Counted from the first letter of the stretch, positions 34,570 through 41,990 are shown. The stretch: DNA of 64,000 nt from Streptomyces sp. MMBL 11-1 (GCF_028622875.1 NZ_CP117709.1:310001-374000); one strand, 5' to 3'. The notes: generated from the sequence alone by a model not told the origin. A program made the numbers and translations.

Positions 34570-35172
34570 TCACAGGGAGGAGAAGGTTCCGGTGGAGAGC
34601 CGGTGTGCCTGCACGGCGCCGGTGTGGACCTCGTAGTACCAGGCGTGCAGGCCGAGCCGGCCCTCGCGGACGGCCCGGCTCACGCACGGGTAGTCGCGCA
34701 GCGCGTCCAGCTGCGCCACCACATGGCGCTGTACCGGCTTTTCGCAGTCGGGGCCGAATTCGTCGGGATCCTGAGGAGGACCGCCGGCCGGGGCGCATCT
34801 GCCGAGCCAGCCGCGTACCGCCGGCAGGGTCCGCAGATCGTCGCCCCGGGCCAGGGCTCCGACGGCACCGCAGTGGGAGTGCCCGCAGAGGATGATGTCG
34901 GACACCTCCAGCACGCTGACGGCGTACTCGATCGTCGCCATCTCGCTCGTGGGCGCGTCCGGATCATAGGGCGGGACGATGTTCCCGGCCGTGCGCATCT
35001 CGAACAGTTCGCCCGGGCCGGAGTCGGTCAGCAGGGTGGGGACCACACGGGAGTCGGAGCAGGTGATGAACATGGTGGAGGGCCGCTGGCCGTCCTCGAA
35101 GCTCTGGAGATCACGGCCCTCTCCGCCACAGCGGGAACGGAAGGTGCGGGCATGGTCGATGAGTCGTCGCAC
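34570..35172 (-). CDS. Beta-class carbonic anhydrase (module 2)
   Basis: This 200-residue enzyme carries CSDSR and HSHCGA zinc motifs, MRTAGN and LGLHAWYYEVHTG. It is a paralogue of the enzyme at 18750. GTG at 35172 is chosen because GGAGG lies 8 bases upstream and the start RRLIDHARTF then aligns with QSLVEHARTF of the paralogue; an ATG at 35187 is also in frame. Extra Cys residues (RCAPAG, GPDCEKP) and a short insertion before QRHVVAQL distinguish it. The upstream region has OmpR-type repeats. Confidence 0.94.
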   Translation of the reverse strand: MRRLIDHARTFRSRCGGEGRDLQSFEDGQRPSTMFITCSDSRVVPTLLTDSGPGELFEMRTAGNIVPPYDPDAPTSEMATIEYAVSVLEVSDIILCGHSHCGAVGALARGDDLRTLPAVRGWLGRCAPAGGPPQDPDEFGPDCEKPVQRHVVAQLDALRDYPCVSRAVREGRLGLHAWYYEVHTGAVQAHRLSTGTFSSL

Positions 35173-35459
35173 AGGAGTGTCCTCCATACGGAAGTGGCGT
35201 GTGGCTCGTCACGCTGGGCGGGCTCTCACCCCGCCCACAACCGGGCCTTCGTGGCACACGGGTGGCCGGGTACCACGGGGGATCAGGTGCGGGTGTTCGC
35301 GTCGCAGGGGCAGGCGGGGGGTTCGCCTCGTTACCTGCTGCCGGTGTGACGACGGCGCCCTGTTTTCGGGCGGGGCCGCTGTGACCGTCTGCGCCGCTCA
35401 CGGGCCTCGCGTCACCGATGACCCGTAAGGAGGAGTCTCGGGGAGGGCTATGAGCTGGC

Positions 35460-35478
35460 GGTGAGACAGGGGTGAGAC
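35460..35478 (-). promoter_or_regulatory. OmpR-type direct repeat, 11-bp period
   Basis: GGTGAGAC occurs at 35460-35467 and 35471-35478; on the minus strand this is GTCTCACC-CCT-GTCTCACC. OmpR/PhoB-class regulators typically bind tandem half-sites 11 bp apart, and an OmpR-family regulator is encoded next door. Confidence 0.45.
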
Positions 35479-35481
35479 TGT

Positions 35482-35534
35482 TCTCATCGGTTACGGCGGA
35501 CGTGCGTCTCTCATCGGTTACGGCGGTGTGCGTC
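35482..35534. repeat. 27-bp tandem duplication
   Basis: TCTCATCGGTTACGGCGG followed by (A/-)CGTGCGTC or TGTGCGTC occurs twice head to tail (35482-35508 and 35509-35534), directly adjoining the 11-bp-period repeats. Confidence 0.85.
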
Positions 35535-35566
35535 CGCCGCCGGGTGAGGGCCGCTCGCCCCGGTGG

Positions 35567-36229
35567 TCAGGCCCGGAGCCGGTAGCCGACTCCCCGCACG
35601 GTCTGGACCCGGTCGGCGCCGATCTTACGCCGCAGATAGCGGATGTAGACGTCGACGATGTTCGACCCGGGGTCGTAGTCGAACCCCCATACCTGGCTCA
35701 GCAGTTGCTCCCGGGACAGCACCCGGTCGGGGTTGCGCATGAGGATCTCGGCGAGGGCGAACTCCCGGGCGGACAGGTCGGAGACCCGCTCGCCCACCTG
35801 GGCCCGGCGGGTGCGGAGGTCGAGGATCAGATCGCCGACCCGCAGCAGGAAGTTCTCCGGCGGCTCCTCACGGCGCAGACGCAGTCGTACCCGGGCCAGT
35901 AACTCGTCGAAGGCGAAGGGTTTGACCATGTAGTCGTCGGCGCCGCTCTCCAGTCCGGCCACGATGTCGCTCACGCTGTCGCGTGCGGTGAGGATGACGA
36001 CGGGCAGGGTGATGCGCGCTTTCCGCAGCTTGCGCAGCACCGTCAGCCCGTCGTCGCCGGGCAGGCCGAGGTCGAGGATCAGGAGGTCGAAGTCCCGGCC
36101 GCGGGCGTGCTCGTAGGCGGAGACCCCGTCGGCGACGACCCGGGTGACGTACCCGCTACGGCGCAGGCCTTTTTCGACGAAGGCGGCGATTCTTTCCTCG
36201 TCCTCGGCTATCAAGATCCTGCTCACCAT
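35567..36229 (-). CDS. OmpR-family response regulator
   Basis: This 220-residue protein has a receiver domain (acidic pocket in IAEDEERI, phospho-Asp in LLILDLGLPGDDG, conserved Lys in VKPFAFDELLAR). A winged-helix DNA-binding domain follows (SAREFALAEILMRNP, VDVYIRYLRRKI, VRGVGYRL). It should be phosphorylated by the kinase encoded upstream, whose 3' end overlaps its first 74 bases. AAGGA precedes ATG 36229. Candidate targets are the adjacent module 2 promoter with its 11-bp repeats and the divergent peptide operon. Confidence 0.94.
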   Translation of the reverse strand: MVSRILIAEDEERIAAFVEKGLRRSGYVTRVVADGVSAYEHARGRDFDLLILDLGLPGDDGLTVLRKLRKARITLPVVILTARDSVSDIVAGLESGADDYMVKPFAFDELLARVRLRLRREEPPENFLLRVGDLILDLRTRRAQVGERVSDLSAREFALAEILMRNPDRVLSREQLLSQVWGFDYDPGSNIVDVYIRYLRRKIGADRVQTVRGVGYRLRA

Positions 36230-37655
36230 AGGTTCCTTCCGTCGTGGGGTGCAGTGCGGGAAGGTCGATGACGAATCTCGCGCCGCCCTCGGGGGCCTCC
36301 TCGACGCGGGCGACGCCGTCGTGTGCCTGGGCGATCTCGCGGACCAGCGCCAGGCCGAGCCCGATGCCGGGAGCGGCCCGGCCGGGGACCGCGGTGCCCC
36401 CCTGGTAGAAGCACTGGAAGATCCGTTCGCGGTCCTCCGGAGCCACGCCGGGCCCGGTGTCCGACACCCACAGCTGCGCCCGGCCGCGCCACAGGCGTGA
36501 CCCTATCTCGATGGCGTCCCCTTCTCCGGTGTGGCTGACCGCGTTGGCCGCGAGCTGCATCAGCGCCTGGGTGACCCGCTGTTCGTCCAGGTGCACGCTG
36601 ACGTCGGCGACCTCGGCCACCGTCCAGCGCCTGCGCCCCAGCGCCTGGGCCTTGGCCGCCGTGTCGACCACCAGGTCGGTCAGACTGGTCTGGCCGAGGG
36701 TGAGGAAGTCGGGGCGCTCGGCCCGGGCCAGGAGCAGCAGGTCCTCCACGATCCGCCGCATCCGGTCCAGTTCGTCGAAGAGCAGGGCCCGGGTCTGGCC
36801 GCGCTGGCTGTCGGGGTCCTCGTCCATCAGCTCCAGATGTCCGCGCAGGACCGTGATGGGGGTCCGCAGTTCGTGCGCCACCTCGTCCAGGAACTGGCGT
36901 TGCGCGGTGAAGGCGCCCGACAGGCGGTCGAGCATGTGGTTGAAGGTCTCGGCCAGTTCCGCCACGTCGTCGTTGCCCCGCACCGGCAGCCGCTGGGTCA
37001 GGTCCGTCTCGCTGATCCGCTCGGCGGTCTGCCTGACCAGCCGGATCGGAGCCAGCACCCGGCCCGCGACCAGCCAGCTCGCCAGTCCCGCCACCACCAG
37101 GGCGAAGCTTCCCGAGGCCAGCAGCAGCCGCGCCATGTGGCGCTCCTGCCGCAGTTCCCGGTCCCGGAAGGCCACCAGGACGAGCCGGGTGTCGGTGTGG
37201 TCGCCCGCCATCTGTACCGGGACGACACCGTAACGGACCTTGCCGGCCGGGGTGTCCAGCCACCGGATGCGGGTGTCGGCCGTCCGTGCCATCAGGGCCA
37301 CGACCTCCGGGTCCCGGTCCAGACGGGCCGGGACCGGGCCCGGGCTGCGGCGGTCCGCCCGTCCGTTGACGACGCTGAAGAAGGCGGCGTTGTGCTCGGG
37401 CCGGTGGACCGCCATGAACGCCGTGAGCAGCGAGGCGCCCGTGGAGAAACGCTCACCGCTGTACGGGTCGCGCGACGTGCGGGCGAACGTGCGCAACTTG
37501 TCGGCGTCGGACAGCAGTTGGGCGTCGACCTGCCGGTCCAGCTCCTCCTGCCAGACGATCGTGATCCCGAAGGTGGGTACGGCCAGGGCCGCACTGAGAA
37601 GCAGGAGCATCCAGCCGACGATCCGGGACCGGGCGCTGGTCGAGCGCCTGAGCAT
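36156..37655 (-). CDS. Sensor histidine kinase (HAMP, HisKA, HATPase_c)
   Basis: The 499-residue kinase has a first membrane segment near residues 12-32, an extracytoplasmic sensor of about 135 residues, and a second segment (LLLASGSFALVVAGLASWLV). HAMP follows, then the H-box DEVAHELRTPITVLRGH, N-box LMQLAANAVSHTG and G-boxes WVSDTGPGV and GIGLGLALV. The last 31 residues (after VIDLPAL) are an extra polar, Arg-rich tail. Its final 24 codons lie within the response-regulator gene in another frame. ATG at 37655 overlaps the upstream stop (TGATG); GTG 37667 is an alternative. Confidence 0.93.
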   Translation of the reverse strand: MLRRSTSARSRIVGWMLLLLSAALAVPTFGITIVWQEELDRQVDAQLLSDADKLRTFARTSRDPYSGERFSTGASLLTAFMAVHRPEHNAAFFSVVNGRADRRSPGPVPARLDRDPEVVALMARTADTRIRWLDTPAGKVRYGVVPVQMAGDHTDTRLVLVAFRDRELRQERHMARLLLASGSFALVVAGLASWLVAGRVLAPIRLVRQTAERISETDLTQRLPVRGNDDVAELAETFNHMLDRLSGAFTAQRQFLDEVAHELRTPITVLRGHLELMDEDPDSQRGQTRALLFDELDRMRRIVEDLLLLARAERPDFLTLGQTSLTDLVVDTAAKAQALGRRRWTVAEVADVSVHLDEQRVTQALMQLAANAVSHTGEGDAIEIGSRLWRGRAQLWVSDTGPGVAPEDRERIFQCFYQGGTAVPGRAAPGIGLGLALVREIAQAHDGVARVEEAPEGGARFVIDLPALHPTTEGTYGEQDLDSRGRGKNRRLRRKRPAP

Positions 37656-38203
37656 CAGTCGTCCCACTCGTCGCCCGCATCCCTCCGACTGTCGAGTGAC
37701 GCTTCCCCGTCTTCTTCCTCGGGCTCGTCCTCTTCGTCCAGCTCATCCTCTTCGTCGTCCAGGTCGTCCGCGTGGCCCACGTGGCCCGCGTCGCCCCTGG
37801 GAACGCGCGACGCCTTCTCGTCGTCACCGGTGACCCGTGACACTCCGCCGGCCCCGACGCCCGGGACGCCCGGGGCGTCGGCTTTCCTGTCGTCGGACTC
37901 GGGCGGCGGCGGGGGCTGCACGGGCCGGCCGCCCAAGCAGGTGCCTGACGGGCTGGGCGAAGCGGGGGACGGTGTCGGTGTCACCGCGGGGCGGCCGGGT
38001 ACGGACGGGGCGGTGGCCGACGGCGTGGGGCCGGGCAGGAAGGGCACGACGACCACGGGCCCCATGGAGGGCGGCACATTCTGCCTGGGCCACATCGATA
38101 CGACCAATAGCACCAGTGCCCCTGCTCCACATCCTGCCAATACCGACCACCCACGCCACAGCATCGGACCAGTCTGCCTTCGCGGGGGCCCGGGAACGGA
38201 CAT
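37655..38203 (-). CDS. Single-pass membrane protein with acidic C-terminal tail
   Basis: This protein of about 182 residues has a membrane segment (WSVLAGCGAGALVLLVVSMW, residues about 20-39) and a Pro/Ser/Thr-rich stretch with one Cys. A tail of about 40 residues is dominated by Asp and Glu (DDLDDEEDELDEEDEPEEED). Its stop overlaps the kinase start by one base, so it is co-transcribed and coupled with the two-component system. The tail probably faces outside and could bind cations, making it a candidate accessory sensor. No family was recognised. The start is uncertain (38203 or 38164). Confidence 0.65.
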   Translation of the reverse strand: MSVPGPPRRQTGPMLWRGWSVLAGCGAGALVLLVVSMWPRQNVPPSMGPVVVVPFLPGPTPSATAPSVPGRPAVTPTPSPASPSPSGTCLGGRPVQPPPPPESDDRKADAPGVPGVGAGGVSRVTGDDEKASRVPRGDAGHVGHADDLDDEEDELDEEDEPEEEDGEASLDSRRDAGDEWDD

Positions 38204-38533
38204 GAGGAGAGCATTCTCATCTTCGGGGCCCGCCACCGCGTCGGGTGCCGGACCGACACCCCCCGAACGGGCCGGGCCACCCGCTTCCATCAGGGGCTCC
38301 GCGGATGACGCGGCCGTGTGCGCGAACCGCGCCCCGAGCGGCCGCCGCCGCGACGCAGGGGACCGGAATCCCACCAAACCGGGCTCGCCGGGGCCGCTTC
38401 TCATGGCTCGGCATTACTGTTCGTTGACAGTCACTCAACCCCCCTTTTACATTCAGCTGGCAGGGCGAGGAGAAATCCGACCCCCGTCGTCCTGCCTCAG
38501 GGAGTACCTTCCGCACTATCACCGGAGGACCTC
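38204..38533. promoter_or_regulatory. Divergent region between two-component operon and peptide operon
   Basis: This 330-base spacer holds no convincing gene. The left half serves the leftward two-component operon. The right part contains an AT-richer patch and the consensus promoter at 38424-38453 for the rightward peptide operon. Confidence 0.6.
38424..38453 (+). promoter_or_regulatory. Consensus housekeeping promoter of peptide operon
   Basis: TTGACA (38424-38429) and TACATT (38448-38453) are separated by 18 bases. A perfect -35 is rare in this genus and indicates strong expression by the principal sigma factor. Predicted transcription starts near 38460, giving a leader of about 75 bases before the peptide gene. 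Confidence 0.75.
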
Positions 38534-38689
38534 ATGGAACACCTGATCAAGAAGATGGCACAGGACCATGTCTGGCAGAATTGGCTCGCCGCCAACTCGG
38601 CCCAGCAGGCCGCAAAGAACGGGTGCATCAGCGCCGCACCGAAGAGCGGATGCATCAGCGCCGCGCCGAAGGCGGGCTGTATCTCCTGA
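38534..38689 (+). CDS. Putative RiPP precursor peptide with three GCIS repeats
   Basis: This 51-residue peptide has a leader of about 25 residues (MEHLIKKMAQDHVWQNWLAA then NSAQQ). Three C-terminal repeats follow: AAKNGCIS (26-33), AAPKSGCIS (34-42) and AAPKAGCIS (43-51). The last repeat ends exactly at the stop. Cys31, Cys40 and Cys49 are 9 residues apart. A perfect GGAGG lies 5 bases before the ATG and a consensus promoter lies upstream. An adenylate-forming enzyme, a small GRDP-like protein and an MFS exporter follow, so a ribosomally made, modified and exported multi-core peptide is the best explanation. I do not recognise its class. Confidence 0.8.
   Translation: MEHLIKKMAQDHVWQNWLAANSAQQAAKNGCISAAPKSGCISAAPKAGCIS
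38609..38686 (+). repeat. Core repeats of the precursor peptide gene
   Basis: Three in-frame units at 38609-38632, 38633-38659 and 38660-38686 encode AA(P)KxGCIS. The peptide is conserved while the codons differ: the last unit uses GGC TGT ATC TCC where the first two use GGG/GGA TGC ATC AGC. The Ser change from AGC to TCC needs two substitutions. Confidence 0.85.
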
Positions 38690-38821
38690 TCGGCCTCAGG
38701 GGCGCCGGGGAACAGCTCCGCGAAAGCTTCCTCCCCCACCGCAGCGTGTTTCCGGGCGCCCCGGTCCCGACTCCCGCACAGCCCACATTTCTTCAGCTGA
38801 GCGAAGCATGAGAAGGAATTA

Positions 38822-40063
38822 ATGAAGGGCCAGCCGAGCAGCGATGTCATCGAGCATATTCGCGACATACCGATCTACCAGGAGTCCCTGACGAAGGGCC
38901 ACTTCCCCCTGCTCGACAAGCCCGAGATCGCCCGCGGGTTCCCCGACAACTGGATGACGCCCCGGCTGGCGACGGCGCTGGAGACCGGCGAGGCGGAGTT
39001 CGTCCTGTCCACCGGGACCAACCACGCCCGGATGCAGATCATCCGGCCTCCGTACTTCCTGCTGCGCTCCTACTACGAGCTGTGGCGGAACCACCCCGAC
39101 ATCGGCGGGACCTGGGAGTCCGGCTGCCGCCGCGTCTCCCTGACCACAGTGCTCGCGACGGAGCACGTGGCCCGGGTCAACGCCGCCCGACGCGGCGTGG
39201 AGCCCGACCCGACTCCCGCCCTGGCCGACCGTTGGCTGGACGAGCGCACCTGCTACGTCAACCTGCGGCTGGACCCGGCTCGGTGGGACCGCGAGGACGT
39301 GGTGCGGATGCTGCGCGAGATCGACCGAGCGCGGAGCACGCACCCGCGGGGCCAGTACCACCTCGACTGTTCCGGCTACCACTTGGCGCACCTGGTACGG
39401 AAGGCGGAGGCCTGGGGCCTGATGGACGCGTTCCCCGCGCCGGCCAGCATCATCCACGCCTACGAGTACACCCCGGGGAACGTCCGCCGGTTCCTGCGCC
39501 GGCACTTCGCCTGCCCGGTCATCGACCTGTTCGGCAGCACGGAGTTGGGCTACCTCTACTACAGCGACCGGGAGGGCCGGTACTGGCCGCACCTGGCCGG
39601 GATGAGCGTCGAGCTCCTGCCGGTGGCCCCCGGAAGCACGATCCACCAACTCATCGTCACCAGTGTGCGCAATCCCTACATGCCGCTCGTCCGCTACCGG
39701 TCGGGCGATTGTGTGCGCACCCTGGACGGCTCGCCGGATCCCGCGGCCATCACCCAGTTCTGCGGCCGCCAGAAGGAATTGCTGAGCACACCGAACGGCC
39801 CGGTCGCCCAGGGCGACCTCGACCGGCACATCGCGAACGCTTCCCCCCGGATCTTCCTGCATCAACTCCGCCTCCAGGGCGACGCCGAGGCCTCCCTGCT
39901 GTACACGACGTTCACCGGCGAACCCCTCGAAGCCGCGGAGGCCGCCGTGTTGCGACAGAGCGTCGGCGAACTGACCGGGCGGCACTGCCGGACCGAACAC
40001 CGCACCCATATCCCCATCGGCCGCTCCGGCAAGTACGCCTGGCTCGCCACCGACGACACCTGA
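38822..40063 (+). CDS. PaaK-like adenylate-forming enzyme of the peptide operon
   Basis: This 413-residue protein resembles phenylacetate-CoA ligase/coenzyme F390 synthetase-type AMP-forming enzymes. Recognisable motifs are a P-loop-like LSTGTNHAR (62-70), which lacks the usual Gly-Lys; FGSTELGYLYY (237-247, the A5 region); YRSGD (292-296, A7); CGRQKEL (314-320, hinge); and a C-terminal GRSGK whose Lys404 is placed like the adenylation lysine. It should activate a carboxylate as an acyl-AMP, either the peptide or a small acid attached to it. GAAGGA precedes ATG 38822, 132 bases after the peptide stop. No thiolation domain is present. Confidence 0.8.
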   Translation: MKGQPSSDVIEHIRDIPIYQESLTKGHFPLLDKPEIARGFPDNWMTPRLATALETGEAEFVLSTGTNHARMQIIRPPYFLLRSYYELWRNHPDIGGTWESGCRRVSLTTVLATEHVARVNAARRGVEPDPTPALADRWLDERTCYVNLRLDPARWDREDVVRMLREIDRARSTHPRGQYHLDCSGYHLAHLVRKAEAWGLMDAFPAPASIIHAYEYTPGNVRRFLRRHFACPVIDLFGSTELGYLYYSDREGRYWPHLAGMSVELLPVAPGSTIHQLIVTSVRNPYMPLVRYRSGDCVRTLDGSPDPAAITQFCGRQKELLSTPNGPVAQGDLDRHIANASPRIFLHQLRLQGDAEASLLYTTFTGEPLEAAEAAVLRQSVGELTGRHCRTEHRTHIPIGRSGKYAWLATDDT

Positions 40064-40101
40064 CGCGCCATCACCCTCCCCCCCTCGGAAATCGGAGTGC
40101 C

Positions 40102-40617
40102 ATGACCACCGGACAGACACGCTCCGCCGACGACCTGAAGCGTCTTCTCGGGGACGCTCTGCACACCGAGGTGATGCGGCATTTCTGTGACAAGGCGCCG
40201 GACACGCCCCAGGACTTCGTGGAGCGCCAGGTCACCGAATGCCTGCGGTACCTCTATCTCGTCTCCCGGTACCGCGACCGGCTCAGTGGGCTCTTCCTGC
40301 CGGTCGAACAGGACATCGACGAGATATGGCACTACCTCATCCTGCAGACCCGCGAATACCGCGTGCTGTGCGAGGAGCGACTCCCCGGGCGTTTCTTCAT
40401 CCACCATCGCAGCATCGCCTACGAGGACTACCAGGAGGAGCCGGGGCGCGAACAGGCTTTGGAAGAGGCATTGCGCTGGATCCCTTTGTACTGCCGGGAA
40501 TTCGGACCGTTCGACGAAGGCGCGCTGCCGCACTGGACCGTGGTGCGGTTCCTTCATGAGCAGATGGGCATTTCCCTCGCGGACATCGCTGATCTGGAAC
40601 CCGTGGCCGTTGCCTGA
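40102..40617 (+). CDS. Small GRDP-like (PF07173-type) protein of the peptide operon
   Basis: This 171-residue protein has the pattern LFLPVEQDIDEIWHYLILQT then REY (residues 65-86) and RFFIHHRSIAYEDY (97-110). It resembles the Asp-x-x-Trp-His and His-rich signature of glycine-rich-domain-like proteins of the PF07173 type. Conserved His and Asp residues could bind metal, but no activity is established for this fold that I can name. GGAG precedes ATG 40102, 38 bases after the adenylating enzyme. A role in maturing the GCIS peptide is inferred only from context. Confidence 0.65.
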   Translation: MTTGQTRSADDLKRLLGDALHTEVMRHFCDKAPDTPQDFVERQVTECLRYLYLVSRYRDRLSGLFLPVEQDIDEIWHYLILQTREYRVLCEERLPGRFFIHHRSIAYEDYQEEPGREQALEEALRWIPLYCREFGPFDEGALPHWTVVRFLHEQMGISLADIADLEPVAVA

Positions 40618-40658
40618 GCAGAACTCTCTACGCTCGTACGAGGATCGGAATCCCTCCC

Positions 40659-41990
40659 TTGTCGACTCGCAGCAGAAATCCGGTTGCCACGGGGGAAGTT
40701 CCGGAACAGCGGCGCATTCTGACGGTGCTGGTGCTGGCCCAGATCATGAGCGGTGCCGGACTCACGGCGGGGATAACCGTAGGGGCCCTGCTCGCCGAGG
40801 AGATGCTCGGCTCCACCGGCCTCGCGGGCGTGCCGAGCGCGCTCTTCACCGCCGGGGCCGCACTCGGCGCGTTCGGCATCGGCCGGCTCTGCGCCCGCTG
40901 GGGCCGTCGCCCCGGACTGGCCCTGGGCTACGCGACCGGTGCGCTCGGCAGTGTCGGTGTGGTGGTGGCCGCCGCCACCGGAAGCGTGGCGCTGCTCTTC
41001 CCCGCCCTCGTGGTGTACGGAATGGGAACGGCGACCGGCCTCATGGCGCGCTACGCCGGCGCGGACCTCGCTTCCCCCGCCCGGCGCGGCCGGGCCGTGA
41101 GCGCGGTGCTCTTCGCCACCACCCTGGGGGCGGTCGTCGGGCCCATGCTGGTGACGCCGGCCGGCGAGGTCGCGCACGCCTGCGGCGTGCCGCGTCTCGC
41201 CGGGCCCTTCCTGCTGGCGGCCGCGGCGTTCGCCGCCACCTCGGTCGTCCTCGCCTGTCTGTTGCGGCCCGACCCGCTCCGGCTCGCCCGGGCGCTGGCC
41301 GCCCGGGATGCGGGCGCGGGCACGGGCACGGGCACGGGCACGGGCACGGGCGTGGAGGGGGACGCGGGTACGGACGGGTCCCGCGCCGGGGCAGCGGCGC
41401 CCGCCGGGCGTCACGACGTGGCGGTCGGCACCACCGTGATTATCCTGACCCAGGTCGTGATGATCGGAATCATGACGATGGCCCCGGTGCACATGCTGGC
41501 GCACGGTCATACCGCCCAGGCCGCGGGGCTCGTGATCTCCCTGCACGTCGCGGCGATGTTCCTGCCCTCCCCGCTCACCGGGCTGCTCGTCGACCGGGTC
41601 GGCAGACGGTGGGTCGCCCGCGCCTCCGGGCCGCTGCTGCTGGCGGCGGGTGTCCTGGCCGCCCTGTCGCCCGCCGGCTCGGCGCCCGCGCTCGGCGTCG
41701 CTCTCGTACTCCTCGGCCTGGGCTGGAACTTCGGTCTGATCAGCGGCACCGCGATCGTCACCGACGCCCTGGCCCCGGACCGACGCGGCACGGCACAGGG
41801 GCTGGTGGACGTGGGCCTCGCGGTCGCCGGAGCGGTCGGAAGCCTGGCGTCGGGCCTGGTCGTCGCGCGGGACGGCTACCCGGCACTGGCTCTGGCGGGC
41901 GGGCTCGCCGCCCTGTTGGTCCTGCCGGTGGCCGGCCGGTTCCCGCGCCGCGCACCGCGTACGGCCGGTCCCACCGGGCGGCACGGGTGA
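40659..41990 (+). CDS. MFS transporter of the peptide operon
   Basis: The 443-residue protein has 12 predicted membrane segments, including the loop motif GRLCARWGRRPGLALG between helices 2 and 3 typical of drug/metabolite efflux permeases. The central loop carries a Gly-Thr repeat encoded by GGGCAC hexamers and is otherwise poorly conserved in such proteins. It starts 41 bases after the GRDP-like gene and is probably the exporter of the peptide product. The start is TTG at 40659 because no ATG or GTG precedes the first membrane helix; the ribosome site is weak. Confidence 0.85.
   Translation: MSTRSRNPVATGEVPEQRRILTVLVLAQIMSGAGLTAGITVGALLAEEMLGSTGLAGVPSALFTAGAALGAFGIGRLCARWGRRPGLALGYATGALGSVGVVVAAATGSVALLFPALVVYGMGTATGLMARYAGADLASPARRGRAVSAVLFATTLGAVVGPMLVTPAGEVAHACGVPRLAGPFLLAAAAFAATSVVLACLLRPDPLRLARALAARDAGAGTGTGTGTGTGVEGDAGTDGSRAGAAAPAGRHDVAVGTTVIILTQVVMIGIMTMAPVHMLAHGHTAQAAGLVISLHVAAMFLPSPLTGLLVDRVGRRWVARASGPLLLAAGVLAALSPAGSAPALGVALVLLGLGWNFGLISGTAIVTDALAPDRRGTAQGLVDVGLAVAGAVGSLASGLVVARDGYPALALAGGLAALLVLPVAGRFPRRAPRTAGPTGRHG
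41312..41353 (+). repeat. GGGCAC hexanucleotide array inside the MFS gene
   Basis: Five GGGCAC units plus flanking variants encode alternating Gly-Thr in the cytoplasmic loop. Length changes would stay in frame. Confidence 0.85.

Larger units (their letters stand above)
35173..35566. other. Upstream region of module 2 with regulatory-looking repeats
   Basis: This 394-base stretch holds no convincing gene. It separates the response-regulator stop from the carbonic anhydrase start and should hold the promoter of module 2. It includes an 11-bp-period direct repeat (35460-35478) and a 27-bp tandem repeat (35482-35534). Confidence 0.55.

Noticed and set aside
38581..38811. A 76-codon plus frame overlapping the peptide gene and ending just before the adenylating enzyme
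   Set aside because: Its second half has acceptable composition, but there is no ribosome site, its start lies inside the precursor in another frame, and the precursor frame has the clear repeats and ribosome site. It could only matter as a frameshift product.
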